Assembly: GCA_964394205.1 (NCBI GenBank)
Contig: CAYMVS010000039.1
Location: 1 to 19,633 of the forward strand
DNA: 19,633 nt
Direction of reading: 5' to 3'
DNA from: HGM05190 sp964394205
Lineage (GTDB): Bacteria; Bacteroidota; Bacteroidia; Bacteroidales; Muribaculaceae
Program-made: the position numbers and the translations under genes
The notes under the pieces: generated by a model
Database searches by the model: none
Told to the model about the DNA's origin: nothing
What the model saw: only the letters and a program-made list of their open reading frames with translations
Shown: positions 1 through 7,627 of the stretch, piece by piece
Position numbering within the stretch: the stretch's first letter is position 1
Layout of the letters: the number at the start of each line of letters is the position of its first letter

Positions 1-825
1 GATGCCGACCGCATAGGCTGCGTGATGCGCAACAGCAAGGGTGAATACGTGCTCATCAACGGCAACCAGATAGTGATGATTCTGCTCAACTACATCATTA
101 CCCGCAATAAGGAGCTGGGGCTGATAAAGGGCAACGAATACATCGTAAAGACCATCGTCACCACCGAGGTTATCAAGAGCATCGCCGAGCGCGCCGGCAT
201 CAGCATGTTTGACTGCTACACCGGCTTCAAATGGATTGCCGCCGTGATACGCAACCAGGAGCAGACCATGCGCTATCTTGGCGGCGGCGAGGAGAGCTAC
301 GGCTTCCTGGCCGAGACATTCTGCCGCGACAAAGATGCCGTCTCGTCAATCTCGCTCATGGCCGAGGCCTGTGCATGGGCCCGCGACAAGGGTCAGGATT
401 TCCTGGCAATGCTGCAGGACATCTACATCAAGTATGGCTTCAGCCACGAGGAGGGCGTATCGGTTGTGCGTCCCGGCAAGACCGGCGCCGAGGAGATTCA
501 GGCCATGATGAAAAACTTCCGCGAGAATCCCCCAAAAGAGCTCGGCGGCAGCGAGATAGAGTTCATCAAAGACTATGAGGCACTCACCCTGACAAATGTC
601 AAGACCGGCGAGACAACAAAGCTCGACATGCCGGCCACATCAAACGTGCTCCAATATTTCACCGTCGACGGTTACAAAGTTTCAATCCGTCCCTCAGGCA
701 CCGAGCCCAAGATCAAATTTTACATGGAGGTCAAGGGCAAGATGGAGACTGCAGCCGACTATGAGAAGGTCAACGTTCAGGCTGTCAAGGATATCGAGGC
801 TGTCAAGAAGTCGCTCGGCATCTGA
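1..825 (+). CDS. phosphoglucomutase/phosphomannomutase family protein, C-terminal part (5' truncated by window edge)
   Basis: Alpha-D-phosphohexomutase that moves phosphate between C1 and C6 of glucose or mannose phosphates in the cytoplasm, feeding sugar-nucleotide synthesis. The reading frame is open from base 1: the first codons read DADRIG, the metal-binding loop found mid-protein, so the N-terminal half lies outside the window. The sugar-binding loop GGGEESYGFL is at about 277-306, and the C-terminal phosphate-binding loop RPSGTEPKIKFY starts at 688. Both catalytic-side loops visible here are intact. The spacing and the EESYG variant resemble the long PGM2/PgcA-type mutases of about 580 residues rather than short AlgC-type enzymes. 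A strong hairpin terminator follows 30 bases after the stop. Which hexose phosphate is preferred cannot be read from this part. Confidence 0.93.
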   Translation, partial: DADRIGCVMRNSKGEYVLINGNQIVMILLNYIITRNKELGLIKGNEYIVKTIVTTEVIKSIAERAGISMFDCYTGFKWIAAVIRNQEQTMRYLGGGEESYGFLAETFCRDKDAVSSISLMAEACAWARDKGQDFLAMLQDIYIKYGFSHEEGVSVVRPGKTGAEEIQAMMKNFRENPPKELGGSEIEFIKDYEALTLTNVKTGETTKLDMPATSNVLQYFTVDGYKVSIRPSGTEPKIKFYMEVKGKMETAADYEKVNVQAVKDIEAVKKSLGI

Positions 826-855
826 CGCCTTTAACCACTTCTAACCCCCATTCAT

Positions 856-894
856 GACCCCGGGCCCGGGCGCATCGCCGGCCCGGGGTCACTG
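856..894 (+). terminator. rho-independent terminator after the phosphohexomutase gene
   Basis: GACCCCGGGCC (856-866) pairs exactly with GGCCCGGGGTC (880-890), a GC-rich stem of 11 bp that extends inward with a bulge. A short T-rich run (ACTGTTTT, 891-898) follows. It sits 30 bases after the mutase stop codon. It also covers the ATG at 854, which is therefore a poor start for the following kinase. Confidence 0.8.
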
Positions 895-898
895 TTTT

Positions 899-2101
899 AT
901 GATTGAGAATTCTGTCATAGCCCCGCTTTCCGAGTCAGGGCCGGCCCCGACGACGGCTGCCGTCGAGATTGCCTCCTACGGCGTCAACCGGCTGACAGTC
1001 GAGGTGCGTCACGGCCGTCGATTGGTGGTCAAGCGCCTCAAGGAGGAGTATGCACAGCTTGAGCCATACCGTGAGCTGATGCGCAAAGAGTATGCCCTGG
1101 CCATAAAGCTGCGCCACCCGGCCATCGTCTCCATGTTGTATCTGGAGCACGACGCCGACGGGGCGCCACAGATATTGATGGAGTTTGTCGAGGGGGTATC
1201 ACTCTCGGCATGGATTGACACCCGGCCGCCCCGGTCACAACGGCACGAGCTGGCGGTCGTGCTTGCCGACGCTTTGGCCTACATGCACTCGCAGGGGGTC
1301 TCCCACCGCGACCTCAAGCCCGACAACATCCTTGTCAACAGCCAGGGCCAACCGGTCATAATCGATCTTGGACTTGGCGACAGCAACGATTTTGTCACCC
1401 TCAAGCAGTCGGCGGCAACCCCCTCGTTTGGAGCCCCCGAGCAAAAAGCGCTGATGCAAGCCGACTCAAGGGCCGACGTGTACTCCTTTGGCCTGATAAT
1501 GAAACTGCTCAAGCTTCCCCAAAGGCGACTTATCAACCGCTGCCTCAGGGTCGACCCCCGCGAGCGACCCAAAATGGCGGTCGTCCTCGCCACCCTCAGG
1601 AGTGGCTCCAAGCCTTTGCTGCGCCGGGTTGGCCTGCTCATCGCCGCGGTTGCCGGAGCCATTGCCATCATCTACCTCTTCCCGGCACGCCACCGGCAAG
1701 AGACCACCACCCGACCACACTCCGACACCACAACGACCGCACCCCGGCAACAACCGTCGCCCGTGGCTGAGAGACCCGCCGATACCGCCCCGGCGGCAAA
1801 ACCGGCGACAGCCGCCCGAGAGTCGACATCCAATCTCGAGCAGATATTTGACAGATATCTCGCCGAGATTATCGCCGTCAGCGACACATATTGGGACCGG
1901 GTGGTTGAGGCTCAGCCCGACCAACGACAGGAGATAACCCTCAACAGCATCTCGGCCAAGCAAGAGGTCTGTAACAAGATGAAAGAAGCTCTTAAAGCCA
2001 ACGGCGCCACCGAGACCGACATATCGGCCGCCGAGCAACGCCTGTGGCTGAAACTGTCATTTCATTTCAACGACTACTCACGACGCCATCCTCTCAGATA
2101 A
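899..2101 (+). CDS. membrane-anchored eukaryote-like serine/threonine protein kinase
   Basis: Predicted 400-residue Hanks-type kinase. Visible motifs: VVKRL with the ATP-anchoring lysine at residue 45, the likely alpha-C glutamate at 64 (RKEYALA), the catalytic loop HRDLKPDN at 136-143, DLG in place of DFG at 156-158, SFGAPE at 176-181, then VYSFG and a terminal arginine segment. No clear glycine-rich loop is seen and the C-lobe is compact. One transmembrane helix (about 244-261) is followed by a Pro/Thr/Ala-rich linker and a helical domain (about 312-400), which should lie outside the membrane and could sense or bind a partner. I chose the ATG at 899 because the upstream ATG at 854 lies in the terminator stem. 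It converges on the WG-repeat gene with 6 bases between stops. The substrate is unknown. Confidence 0.85.
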   Translation: MIENSVIAPLSESGPAPTTAAVEIASYGVNRLTVEVRHGRRLVVKRLKEEYAQLEPYRELMRKEYALAIKLRHPAIVSMLYLEHDADGAPQILMEFVEGVSLSAWIDTRPPRSQRHELAVVLADALAYMHSQGVSHRDLKPDNILVNSQGQPVIIDLGLGDSNDFVTLKQSAATPSFGAPEQKALMQADSRADVYSFGLIMKLLKLPQRRLINRCLRVDPRERPKMAVVLATLRSGSKPLLRRVGLLIAAVAGAIAIIYLFPARHRQETTTRPHSDTTTTAPRQQPSPVAERPADTAPAAKPATAARESTSNLEQIFDRYLAEIIAVSDTYWDRVVEAQPDQRQEITLNSISAKQEVCNKMKEALKANGATETDISAAEQRLWLKLSFHFNDYSRRHPLR

Positions 2102-2107
2102 ACCACA

Positions 2108-3898
2108 TCACTGCGGCTGGCGCTGATACCAGTAATTGAACTTGCGCCGCTCGTCATTGTAGAAAAACTTGCTCGTCAACAGTTTGCCCCTACGGTCATA
2201 GATATAGTAGGTAAAGCCGGTGCCATATTTGTTAGGATCGGAAAACTGTATCGTTGTGGGTCCCGCGCCCTCCCATTTGTCGTGTTTGGGGCTGACCACA
2301 ACCTTGCCGTCGATATACGCTCCATACTTGTCATTTTTCTCCACGACATAAATATCATCGTTACTACCCGCCAGGAAAGGTTGACACGTGAAACTCCCTA
2401 AGGGCAACATCCACTTGCGGTTTTCATAGTCATATAAACCATTGTTGCCCGCGTTATCTTCGACAAATGTCTTGCCGCTATGCCAGAAAAAGAAACCACC
2501 GATACGGGCATATTTAATTGGCAACACCAAAGTGTTGCTCTCTGTATCAAGCAGCCCCTCCTTACCCGAGCCATCACTGACCACATAATACTTGCTGCCA
2601 TCCAATTGCGTCATCGATGCATATCCTCCACCTGTATCTCCTACAGCCGGTTGCTCAATCTTTTTCCCATCGCGGGCTATCATCACAATGTCATTTCCCT
2701 TTTTTAAACGCCAACCACCGTCGACCGTTTCCACCATGTCAAAATCCCCTTTTTCAACCGGCAAATATTTACGACTGCCATTCCCATATTTGTCAATGTC
2801 ATTCTTATAGAGAGCCATCGCTTTGCTGTCCTTAATCAAAATAAAGTCGGGGCCGGGGTGGCCGAAGATAACCGGTTTAACACGGTTCACGATACTGTCG
2901 GGGTCCATAGGCAACTTTTCAAAATCCACCTCAAAAAAATAGTCCGAGCTGTTCTTGAACTCCTCTTTTTTTAAGCTCACCTTGCCCTGGGCAAAAGGTA
3001 AAATGATATTTCCATTGTTGTCAACGACACCATATTTACCGTTATCATCAACACACACGGCACATTCATTTCTTAAAATATCACGACCAACCGGCTCAAA
3101 CACACTGACGACCTCATCACCGGCCAACCGTAGTTTTTCGCTGTCCACCTTTGTGAGAGTCTGAGTATGTAATAATAGATTATTGTAGGTTTTGTTCTTC
3201 AAGATTTTTTCATAAAAATTCACAACCACATAGCCCGGTGTTGACGACTCCTTTACAGAGATAAAGCCATGAGTCACAAGCTCACCGGCAGCATCAAGCA
3301 AGTCATTGTTTATCTGCCAAAGCCCGGGGTAAACCTCTCGTAGTGGCATCTTTGCCGATCGCGTCAAGGCCCAAAAATCCTTCTTAGAGAAGGGTGGCAC
3401 TCTTGGATCATTTGACGGGACGATCTGATTCCATCCATTCTCCTTGTCATAGCCGAATGTGGCAAACGGTGTCTCGACAATCGTGTCAAGCCTGATGTCA
3501 TATTCCCCTTTGTTGCTCGACAGTTGCCATTGATCGTCTTTCCTCACCCAAAGGTAGTTTTCGGTCACCATAGTTGGATCACCATGGGTGCCTGTATAAA
3601 CCATCACCTCCTTCTGACGTGTCATCAGCGGCAGCCTGACATCCTGAAACTTAAAGTCGACAACCGTCTTCCCTTTGCGGTTTATCACTCCTTTCAGGCC
3701 ATCCTTGTTCTCGGCCACGGCATAGTCGCCCTCAAACTCCCCTATCGCCTTATATTTTGGCTTGAGTATCACCTTGTTGGTGACACTGTCGACAAGACCG
3801 ACCTTTCCATCTTTCTCAAAGACAGTCTGAGAGACGGCATTAAAAGCCGGCAGCGCCGCCATCAGAAGCAACACAACAGTGAGTGAATGGTGTTTCAT
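2108..3898 (-). CDS. secreted WG-repeat (KWG/beta-hairpin repeat) protein
   Basis: A 596-residue protein with an N-terminal signal peptide (about residues 1-23, hydrophobic VVLLLMAALPAF, no lipobox cysteine), so it probably acts in the periplasm or outside. The mature part contains several WG-type repeats, e.g. FEKDGKVGLVDSVTNKVI followed by KYKAIGEF near the N-terminus, and again DNGKYGVVDNNGNIILPF, EGLLDTESNTLVLPIKYARI and KYGAYIDGKVVVSPKHD. Such repeats form beta-rich, probably binding scaffolds; no catalytic motif is seen. It lies 10 bases after the HTH-like gene on the same strand and is probably co-transcribed with it. It converges with the kinase gene, whose extracytoplasmic domain could meet this protein; that link is only inferred from position. 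Confidence 0.8.
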   Translation of the reverse strand: MKHHSLTVVLLLMAALPAFNAVSQTVFEKDGKVGLVDSVTNKVILKPKYKAIGEFEGDYAVAENKDGLKGVINRKGKTVVDFKFQDVRLPLMTRQKEVMVYTGTHGDPTMVTENYLWVRKDDQWQLSSNKGEYDIRLDTIVETPFATFGYDKENGWNQIVPSNDPRVPPFSKKDFWALTRSAKMPLREVYPGLWQINNDLLDAAGELVTHGFISVKESSTPGYVVVNFYEKILKNKTYNNLLLHTQTLTKVDSEKLRLAGDEVVSVFEPVGRDILRNECAVCVDDNGKYGVVDNNGNIILPFAQGKVSLKKEEFKNSSDYFFEVDFEKLPMDPDSIVNRVKPVIFGHPGPDFILIKDSKAMALYKNDIDKYGNGSRKYLPVEKGDFDMVETVDGGWRLKKGNDIVMIARDGKKIEQPAVGDTGGGYASMTQLDGSKYYVVSDGSGKEGLLDTESNTLVLPIKYARIGGFFFWHSGKTFVEDNAGNNGLYDYENRKWMLPLGSFTCQPFLAGSNDDIYVVEKNDKYGAYIDGKVVVSPKHDKWEGAGPTTIQFSDPNKYGTGFTYYIYDRRGKLLTSKFFYNDERRKFNYWYQRQPQ

Positions 3899-3908
3899 GA
3901 TTTGGATT

Positions 3909-4499
3909 CTAATTTGGTTTGGATACTAATTTATAATGCGCGCCCGAGCGGCTACCGGCCACATAACTCATTGGCTGGCAGCCTCGACGGAAAACGCGGT
4001 TGAAATAAAACGGGGCGTTTTGGGTAAACGATGTGCACTCCACAATGTCGCCGGCCCTCAATTTGCAGTTCATCACCGAGACAACGACAAACCGCGCGCC
4101 CTCCTGATGACACAGTCGGCACGAGCGGTTGGGCGACCACCACAGGTCAAGCAGAGCCCCCTCTGTCAACTTGGCGCTCTCGATTGTCTCGCCAAAACAC
4201 AACTTTGACTGAACCTCGGCCTGGGGATAACCGATAAACTCATCAAAATCCTTAAACCCGAGGTAAGCCGAGAGGGTCACCAACGTAAACCGCGCCGGCA
4301 TGTAGCCGCTGCCCCGGTCTCTCATGTAGCCCCAGGCGCGTTTTAGCGTTGTCGGGCTGACATAAGAGTGGGTCGCCTCAAAAATCGTTGACGACAGATT
4401 GTCAAAATCGACCGGAGTGGACATTTTACACCCCGCAGCCTGCTCCACAGCCTGCTTGAGTCGCACAATCTGCTCTTTTGTATATTTTTTTGTCGTCAT
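3909..4499 (-). CDS. Bacteroidota HTH-like hypothetical protein, probable regulator
   Basis: A 196-residue cytoplasmic protein. The N-terminal region (about 1-85) has a pattern recurrent in Bacteroidota: a basic helix (KEQIVRLKQAVEQAAG), then PVDFDNLSSTIFEATHSYVSPTTLKRAWGY, which reads as a helix-turn-helix-like segment, then a second helical pair ending FKDFDEFIGY. The C-terminal half is beta-rich, carries CRLC, and ends YVAGSRSGAHYKLV; it may bind a small ligand. The promoter-like TATTTTTG on the minus strand lies at 4518-4525, close to the start. It probably leads a two-gene operon with the WG-repeat gene. DNA binding and target are inferred, not seen; I do not know a characterised member. 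Confidence 0.7.
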   Translation of the reverse strand: MTTKKYTKEQIVRLKQAVEQAAGCKMSTPVDFDNLSSTIFEATHSYVSPTTLKRAWGYMRDRGSGYMPARFTLVTLSAYLGFKDFDEFIGYPQAEVQSKLCFGETIESAKLTEGALLDLWWSPNRSCRLCHQEGARFVVVSVMNCKLRAGDIVECTSFTQNAPFYFNRVFRRGCQPMSYVAGSRSGAHYKLVSKPN

Positions 4500-4517
4500 T
4501 TATACTCATCTGTGGTG

Positions 4518-4525
4518 CAAAAATA
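4518..4525 (-). promoter_or_regulatory. Bacteroidota -7 box for the HTH-like/WG operon
   Basis: The minus strand reads TATTTTTG, matching TAnnTTTG, 18 bases before the start codon at 4499. No TTTG was found 19-21 bases further upstream, so only the -7 half is supported. Confidence 0.4.
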
Positions 4526-4617
4526 CTCAAAAAGTTACAACTGCCGATGTTCCACTTTGTACCACTTTACAATCTCCTTTTAACATTGATATATTATTGA
4601 CGGTCGCGCCCAGGGGG

Positions 4618-4649
4618 GTTGCACGATTGGCTCTTTGTTTGTATCTTTG
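4618..4649 (+). promoter_or_regulatory. Bacteroidota sigma-ABfr-type promoter of the DUF5606-hemerythrin-LuxR operon
   Basis: TTG (4619-4621) is followed after 20 bases by TATCTTTG (4642-4649), a match to the Bacteroidota TTTG-N19/21-TAnnTTTG promoter. The start codon at 4685 leaves a leader of roughly 30 bases. This also argues against starting the protein at the in-frame ATG at 4619, which overlaps the promoter. Confidence 0.75.
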
Positions 4650-4684
4650 CATCCATCAACAAACCGATTAAACACTTCACAACC

Positions 4685-5179
4685 ATGATACGTAACATTT
4701 TGGCAATCGCCGGTCGTCCCGGCCTGTTCAAACTTGTCAACCGCGGCAAGAATATGCTCATTGTCGAGTCAATCAAAGATGGCAAGCGCTTTCCCGCCTT
4801 TGCCCGCGACAAAGTGATCTCGCTTGGCGACATCGCCATCTACACCAACGATGAGGATGTTCCCCTGGCCGATGTGCTCGAGGCTGTCAAGACCAAGGCC
4901 GACGGCAAAACAATCGACGTCAAAGCCCTCGGTGGCGACACTCAGATACGCGCCTATTTCAAGGAGATTCTGCCCGACTTTGACGAAGACCGCGTCTACA
5001 CCAACGACATCAAGAAGCTCTTCTCGTGGTACAACCAGCTGATCGCCGCCGGCATCACCGAGTTTAAAGACGACGAGATACAGCAGGACGAGGCAGCCGA
5101 AGCGGCCGAAGTGGCCGACGGAACGCTCAAACCCGGCGAGGTCGCCGAAGACACGGCCGACGCAAAAGCTGACCAATGA
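4685..5179 (+). CDS. DUF5606 family protein
   Basis: A 164-residue cytoplasmic protein of the Bacteroidota-specific DUF5606 family, recognised from the start MIRNILAIAGRPGLFKLVNR and the later SLGDIAIYTNDEDVPLADVL and SWYNQLIAAGI segments. The first ~70 residues look like a small beta-barrel; the last ~40 are an acidic, Ala/Glu-rich tail. The function is not established. The start was set at 4685 because the promoter at 4618-4649 would lie inside a longer reading frame. It is the first gene of a tightly packed operon and overlaps the next gene by ATGA (5176-5179), implying translational coupling. Confidence 0.88.
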   Translation: MIRNILAIAGRPGLFKLVNRGKNMLIVESIKDGKRFPAFARDKVISLGDIAIYTNDEDVPLADVLEAVKTKADGKTIDVKALGGDTQIRAYFKEILPDFDEDRVYTNDIKKLFSWYNQLIAAGITEFKDDEIQQDEAAEAAEVADGTLKPGEVAEDTADAKADQ

Positions 5180-5859
5180 AAATCTCCCGGCGGTTTTCAG
5201 GACGCGACTCGGTGGCCGACCTCGTCATGGCCGACTACAACATACTCCCCGTGCTGTCGCGTTTCAACATTCCCCTCGGCTTTGGCAACAAGTCGATCGA
5301 AACGGTGTGCCGCGAGGCCAACATCGACCTCAACCTCTTCCTGCTCATTGTCAACTTTGTGTTGACCGGCGAGCTGGACCGCTCGGGCTCGCTGTCGCTG
5401 TCGCCGGCCCATGTGGTCGATTTTCTGCACAACTCCCACGAGTATTTCCTTGCCTACAAGATACCTCACATCCGTCAGAATCTCACAAACGCCCTCGATG
5501 CCGGCCACAACGACATAAACCCCATGATCATCTCCTTTTTTGATGAATTTGTGGCCCATCTCTCGGCCCATTTTGACTATGAGGAGAAAACCGTCTTCCC
5601 CTACATCCGTAATCTGGCCCGAGGGGTCAAGACCGACTACAGCATCGAGGAGTTCAGCAAGCATCATGAAGAGGTCAACGAAAGTCTCGCCGAAATCAAA
5701 AACCTGATTTTGAGATACTACGTCACCGCCACGCCCAACCGCATGTATGACGTGCTGGTCGACATCTGCAACTGTGAGGAAGATCTCGACAGTCACGCGA
5801 CCATCGAGAACACCGTTCTCATCCCCATTGTCGGACGCCTTGAGGAGCAGAAAAAATGA
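5176..5859 (+). CDS. RIC/ScdA-like hemerythrin domain di-iron protein
   Basis: A 227-residue protein with the layout of the YtfE/ScdA (RIC) family, linked elsewhere to repair of iron centres after nitrosative or oxidative stress. Residues ~12-55 resemble the ScdA N-terminal domain, but the loop that normally carries two cysteines reads NIPLGFGN. Residues ~78-220 form a hemerythrin four-helix bundle with the probable di-iron ligands H88, H111, H132-E136 (HFDYE), H164 and H207-E211 (HATIE), so iron binding looks preserved. The start overlaps the DUF5606 stop (ATGA) and the end overlaps the LuxR-type gene (ATGA at 5856-5859), so the three are probably made together. A redox or NO-sensing role paired with the next protein is inference. 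Confidence 0.87.
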   Translation: MKISRRFSGRDSVADLVMADYNILPVLSRFNIPLGFGNKSIETVCREANIDLNLFLLIVNFVLTGELDRSGSLSLSPAHVVDFLHNSHEYFLAYKIPHIRQNLTNALDAGHNDINPMIISFFDEFVAHLSAHFDYEEKTVFPYIRNLARGVKTDYSIEEFSKHHEEVNESLAEIKNLILRYYVTATPNRMYDVLVDICNCEEDLDSHATIENTVLIPIVGRLEEQKK

Positions 5860-6455
5860 AACATCTCACCGTCGCCCTCCTCACCGGCTCGCCAATCATC
5901 GACGCGGGTCTCCGGGTCTTGCTCGGCCGTCTCAACGACCGTGGCGTCGACATTGTCACCATCAGCCACGCCAACATGCGCGACGACATTGTCGCCATCC
6001 GTCCGTCGCTGCTCATCGTCTCTCCGACGATGCTGACGACAATGTCGGTAAACGAGATTCGCCGGCTGACCGACCGACAGATGCCGATCGTTCTCATTAC
6101 CGGCGGCCAGACCCCCGAGGTGGCGATGCGCGAGTTTAACGCCGTCATCACCCTCTACGACTCCCATGAGCAGATTGTCGACAAGCTGCGCGGGGTGGTC
6201 AGCGACAACACCGACGACACGGCAAAAGAGATCTCGCCGCGTGAGCGTGAGGTGATAATAGGCATCGTCAAAGGGTTGTCAAACAAAGAGATTGCCAATG
6301 AGATCAACGTCTCGGTCAACACCGTCATGACCCATCGCCGCAACATCGCCCGCAAGCTCAGTATTCACTCGCCGGCCGCTCTCACGGTATATGCCATTGT
6401 CAAAAAAATGGTTAAGATCGACGATATTAAAGGAGTAATAAACAATAACCTTTGA
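5856..6455 (+). CDS. LuxR-type HTH transcriptional regulator with degenerate receiver
   Basis: A 199-residue protein. The C-terminal ~125-190 is a GerE/LuxR helix-turn-helix (ISPREREVIIGIVKGLSNKE, then NVSVNTVMTHRRNI with the recognition helix). The N-terminal ~1-115 has a receiver-like alternation of strands and helices, but the strand where a phosphorylatable aspartate is expected reads LLIVSPT, with Ser56 in place of Asp, and no acidic pair is obvious near the N-terminus. It is therefore probably not controlled by a histidine kinase. Translational coupling to the hemerythrin gene suggests the di-iron protein could supply the signal. The target promoter is unknown. Confidence 0.87.
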   Translation: MKHLTVALLTGSPIIDAGLRVLLGRLNDRGVDIVTISHANMRDDIVAIRPSLLIVSPTMLTTMSVNEIRRLTDRQMPIVLITGGQTPEVAMREFNAVITLYDSHEQIVDKLRGVVSDNTDDTAKEISPREREVIIGIVKGLSNKEIANEINVSVNTVMTHRRNIARKLSIHSPAALTVYAIVKKMVKIDDIKGVINNNL

Positions 6456-6478
6456 AACACACAGTTATATCTATAGAC

Positions 6479-6898
6479 ATGAACAGACGTAAATTCTTCA
6501 AAATATCATCGGCCGCCGCCATCGCCGGGGCACTCCCGGTATCGGCTTTGGCCGCCACCTCGGGCAACACCACGGCTGCCTCGCGGCCATGTCGTGTGAC
6601 GGTGTTGAGACGCGAGTGTTTCGCCGACCTTCAGAGTCGTTTCTTAGACGAGCCCGAGGCCGGGCCATGCCCCGTTTTCCAGACCGGACAACAGATTGTC
6701 GTCGAGCCCGACAACATCGACCGACTGGTTGCCCAAGGGAAATTCTGCCCCAAGGCATGGCAGTGCATAAAAGACCGTGTCAACAATCTTCCCGACCAGT
6801 GCTGCAACTCCAGGCCTCACACCGAGGCAAGCAGCACGCTCATCGCATGTTGCAACGACGGGACACGCCCGGTGCTCTTCAAGGTTGAAATGCTATAA
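6479..6898 (+). CDS. TIGR04076-like small Cys-rich protein with Tat signal
   Basis: A 139-residue protein beginning MNRRKFFKISSAAAIAGALP, a textbook twin-arginine signal with a short hydrophobic stretch, so a folded or cofactor-bearing protein exported to the periplasm is expected. The mature part matches the TIGR04076 pattern: RVTVLRRECF, then CPVFQTGQQIVV, then GKFCPKAWQCIKD, and a C-terminal IACCNDGTRPVLFKVE. Conserved cysteines suggest metal or Fe-S binding; the function is unknown. An alternative TTG start at 6452 would overlap the preceding stop, but ATG 6479 gives the standard Tat start. It ends in a 6-base tail overlap with the convergent nucleotidyltransferase gene. Confidence 0.78.
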   Translation: MNRRKFFKISSAAAIAGALPVSALAATSGNTTAASRPCRVTVLRRECFADLQSRFLDEPEAGPCPVFQTGQQIVVEPDNIDRLVAQGKFCPKAWQCIKDRVNNLPDQCCNSRPHTEASSTLIACCNDGTRPVLFKVEML

Positions 6899-7627
6899 CA
6901 TGTCGGCCTCGGCTGCCTTCAGTTTTTCAAGGCTCCCTATGTCATGCCACAAATAATCCCTCGACGGCATGAACCCCTTTATTTCCATCTCTTTGCAATT
7001 GTCAACAAAGAAAGGGATGATTGAAAATTTGGGACCGGCATCATATCGCTCCAGGTAGTCAAACACCGACGGCGAGAGAACCTGAACGCCACCAAAGGCC
7101 ATCGCTTCAAATCGCGCCACATCCAGCCCGGCGGGTCTCACCTCGCCGGTCTTGACATTTTCCCAACCCTCAAGCCGGCCTGTCTCTGCATCAAACAGCA
7201 GATAACGTGACGACTGGCGCCGCATGGCCAGCAGCGTGGCCGTCGCCCCGCCTCCCAGATGGCTCTCCACCATCTCTCGCAGGTCAAAATCGGTCAATAT
7301 GTCGGCATTGTGGATTATGATCGGCTCGTCACCGTCAAGATAGCGGCGCGCTTTCAAAATGCCCCCACCGGTGTCGAGCAGGCAGTCACTTTCGTCCGAA
7401 ACCTCGATGTCGACTCCATCGATGTCGACACCGGCAAGAAAATCCTTTATCATGGAGGCATGGTGATACACATTCACCACAATCCGGTTGACACCCGCGC
7501 CGGCCAGGCGCCCGATGACACGCTCAAGCATATGGCGCCCCGCCACCTTGACAAGAGCCTTGGGGCAGCTGTCGGTGAGCGGTCTCAGCCTCGTGCCGAG
7601 TCCCGCCGCAAAGACCATCGCTTTCAT
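6893..7627 (-). CDS. MurU-like sugar-1-phosphate nucleotidyltransferase
   Basis: A 244-residue member of the NTP-transferase family. The signature FAAGLGTRLRPLTDSCPKAL (residues 6-25) binds the nucleotide; LLDTGGGI is at 83-90; the metal aspartate is in HNADILTDFD (D109). Its length and its partner (an AmgK-like kinase directly upstream) match MurU, which converts N-acetylmuramate 1-phosphate and UTP to UDP-MurNAc in cell-wall recycling. Transfer to another sugar phosphate cannot be excluded. The start codon overlaps the kinase stop as ATGA on the minus strand (7624-7627), so the two are translationally coupled. It ends against the Tat-signal gene. Confidence 0.85.
   Translation of the reverse strand: MKAMVFAAGLGTRLRPLTDSCPKALVKVAGRHMLERVIGRLAGAGVNRIVVNVYHHASMIKDFLAGVDIDGVDIEVSDESDCLLDTGGGILKARRYLDGDEPIIIHNADILTDFDLREMVESHLGGGATATLLAMRRQSSRYLLFDAETGRLEGWENVKTGEVRPAGLDVARFEAMAFGGVQVLSPSVFDYLERYDAGPKFSIIPFFVDNCKEMEIKGFMPSRDYLWHDIGSLEKLKAAEADML

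Noticed and set aside
854..898. Upstream ATG adding 15 residues to the kinase
   Set aside because: It falls at the edge of a strong terminator hairpin, and the added residues (Pro/Gly/Ala/Arg) are a translation of the stem.
1466..2038. 190-residue Gly-rich open frame on the minus strand
   Set aside because: Antisense shadow of the kinase transmembrane and linker region.
4619..4684. Upstream ATG for the DUF5606 gene
   Set aside because: It lies inside the promoter (TTG-N20-TATCTTTG), and the family starts at MIRNILAIAGR.
6452..6478. TTG start overlapping the LuxR-type stop codon for the Tat-signal gene
   Set aside because: The ATG at 6479 gives the standard MNRRKFF Tat start; the extra nine residues have no family support.
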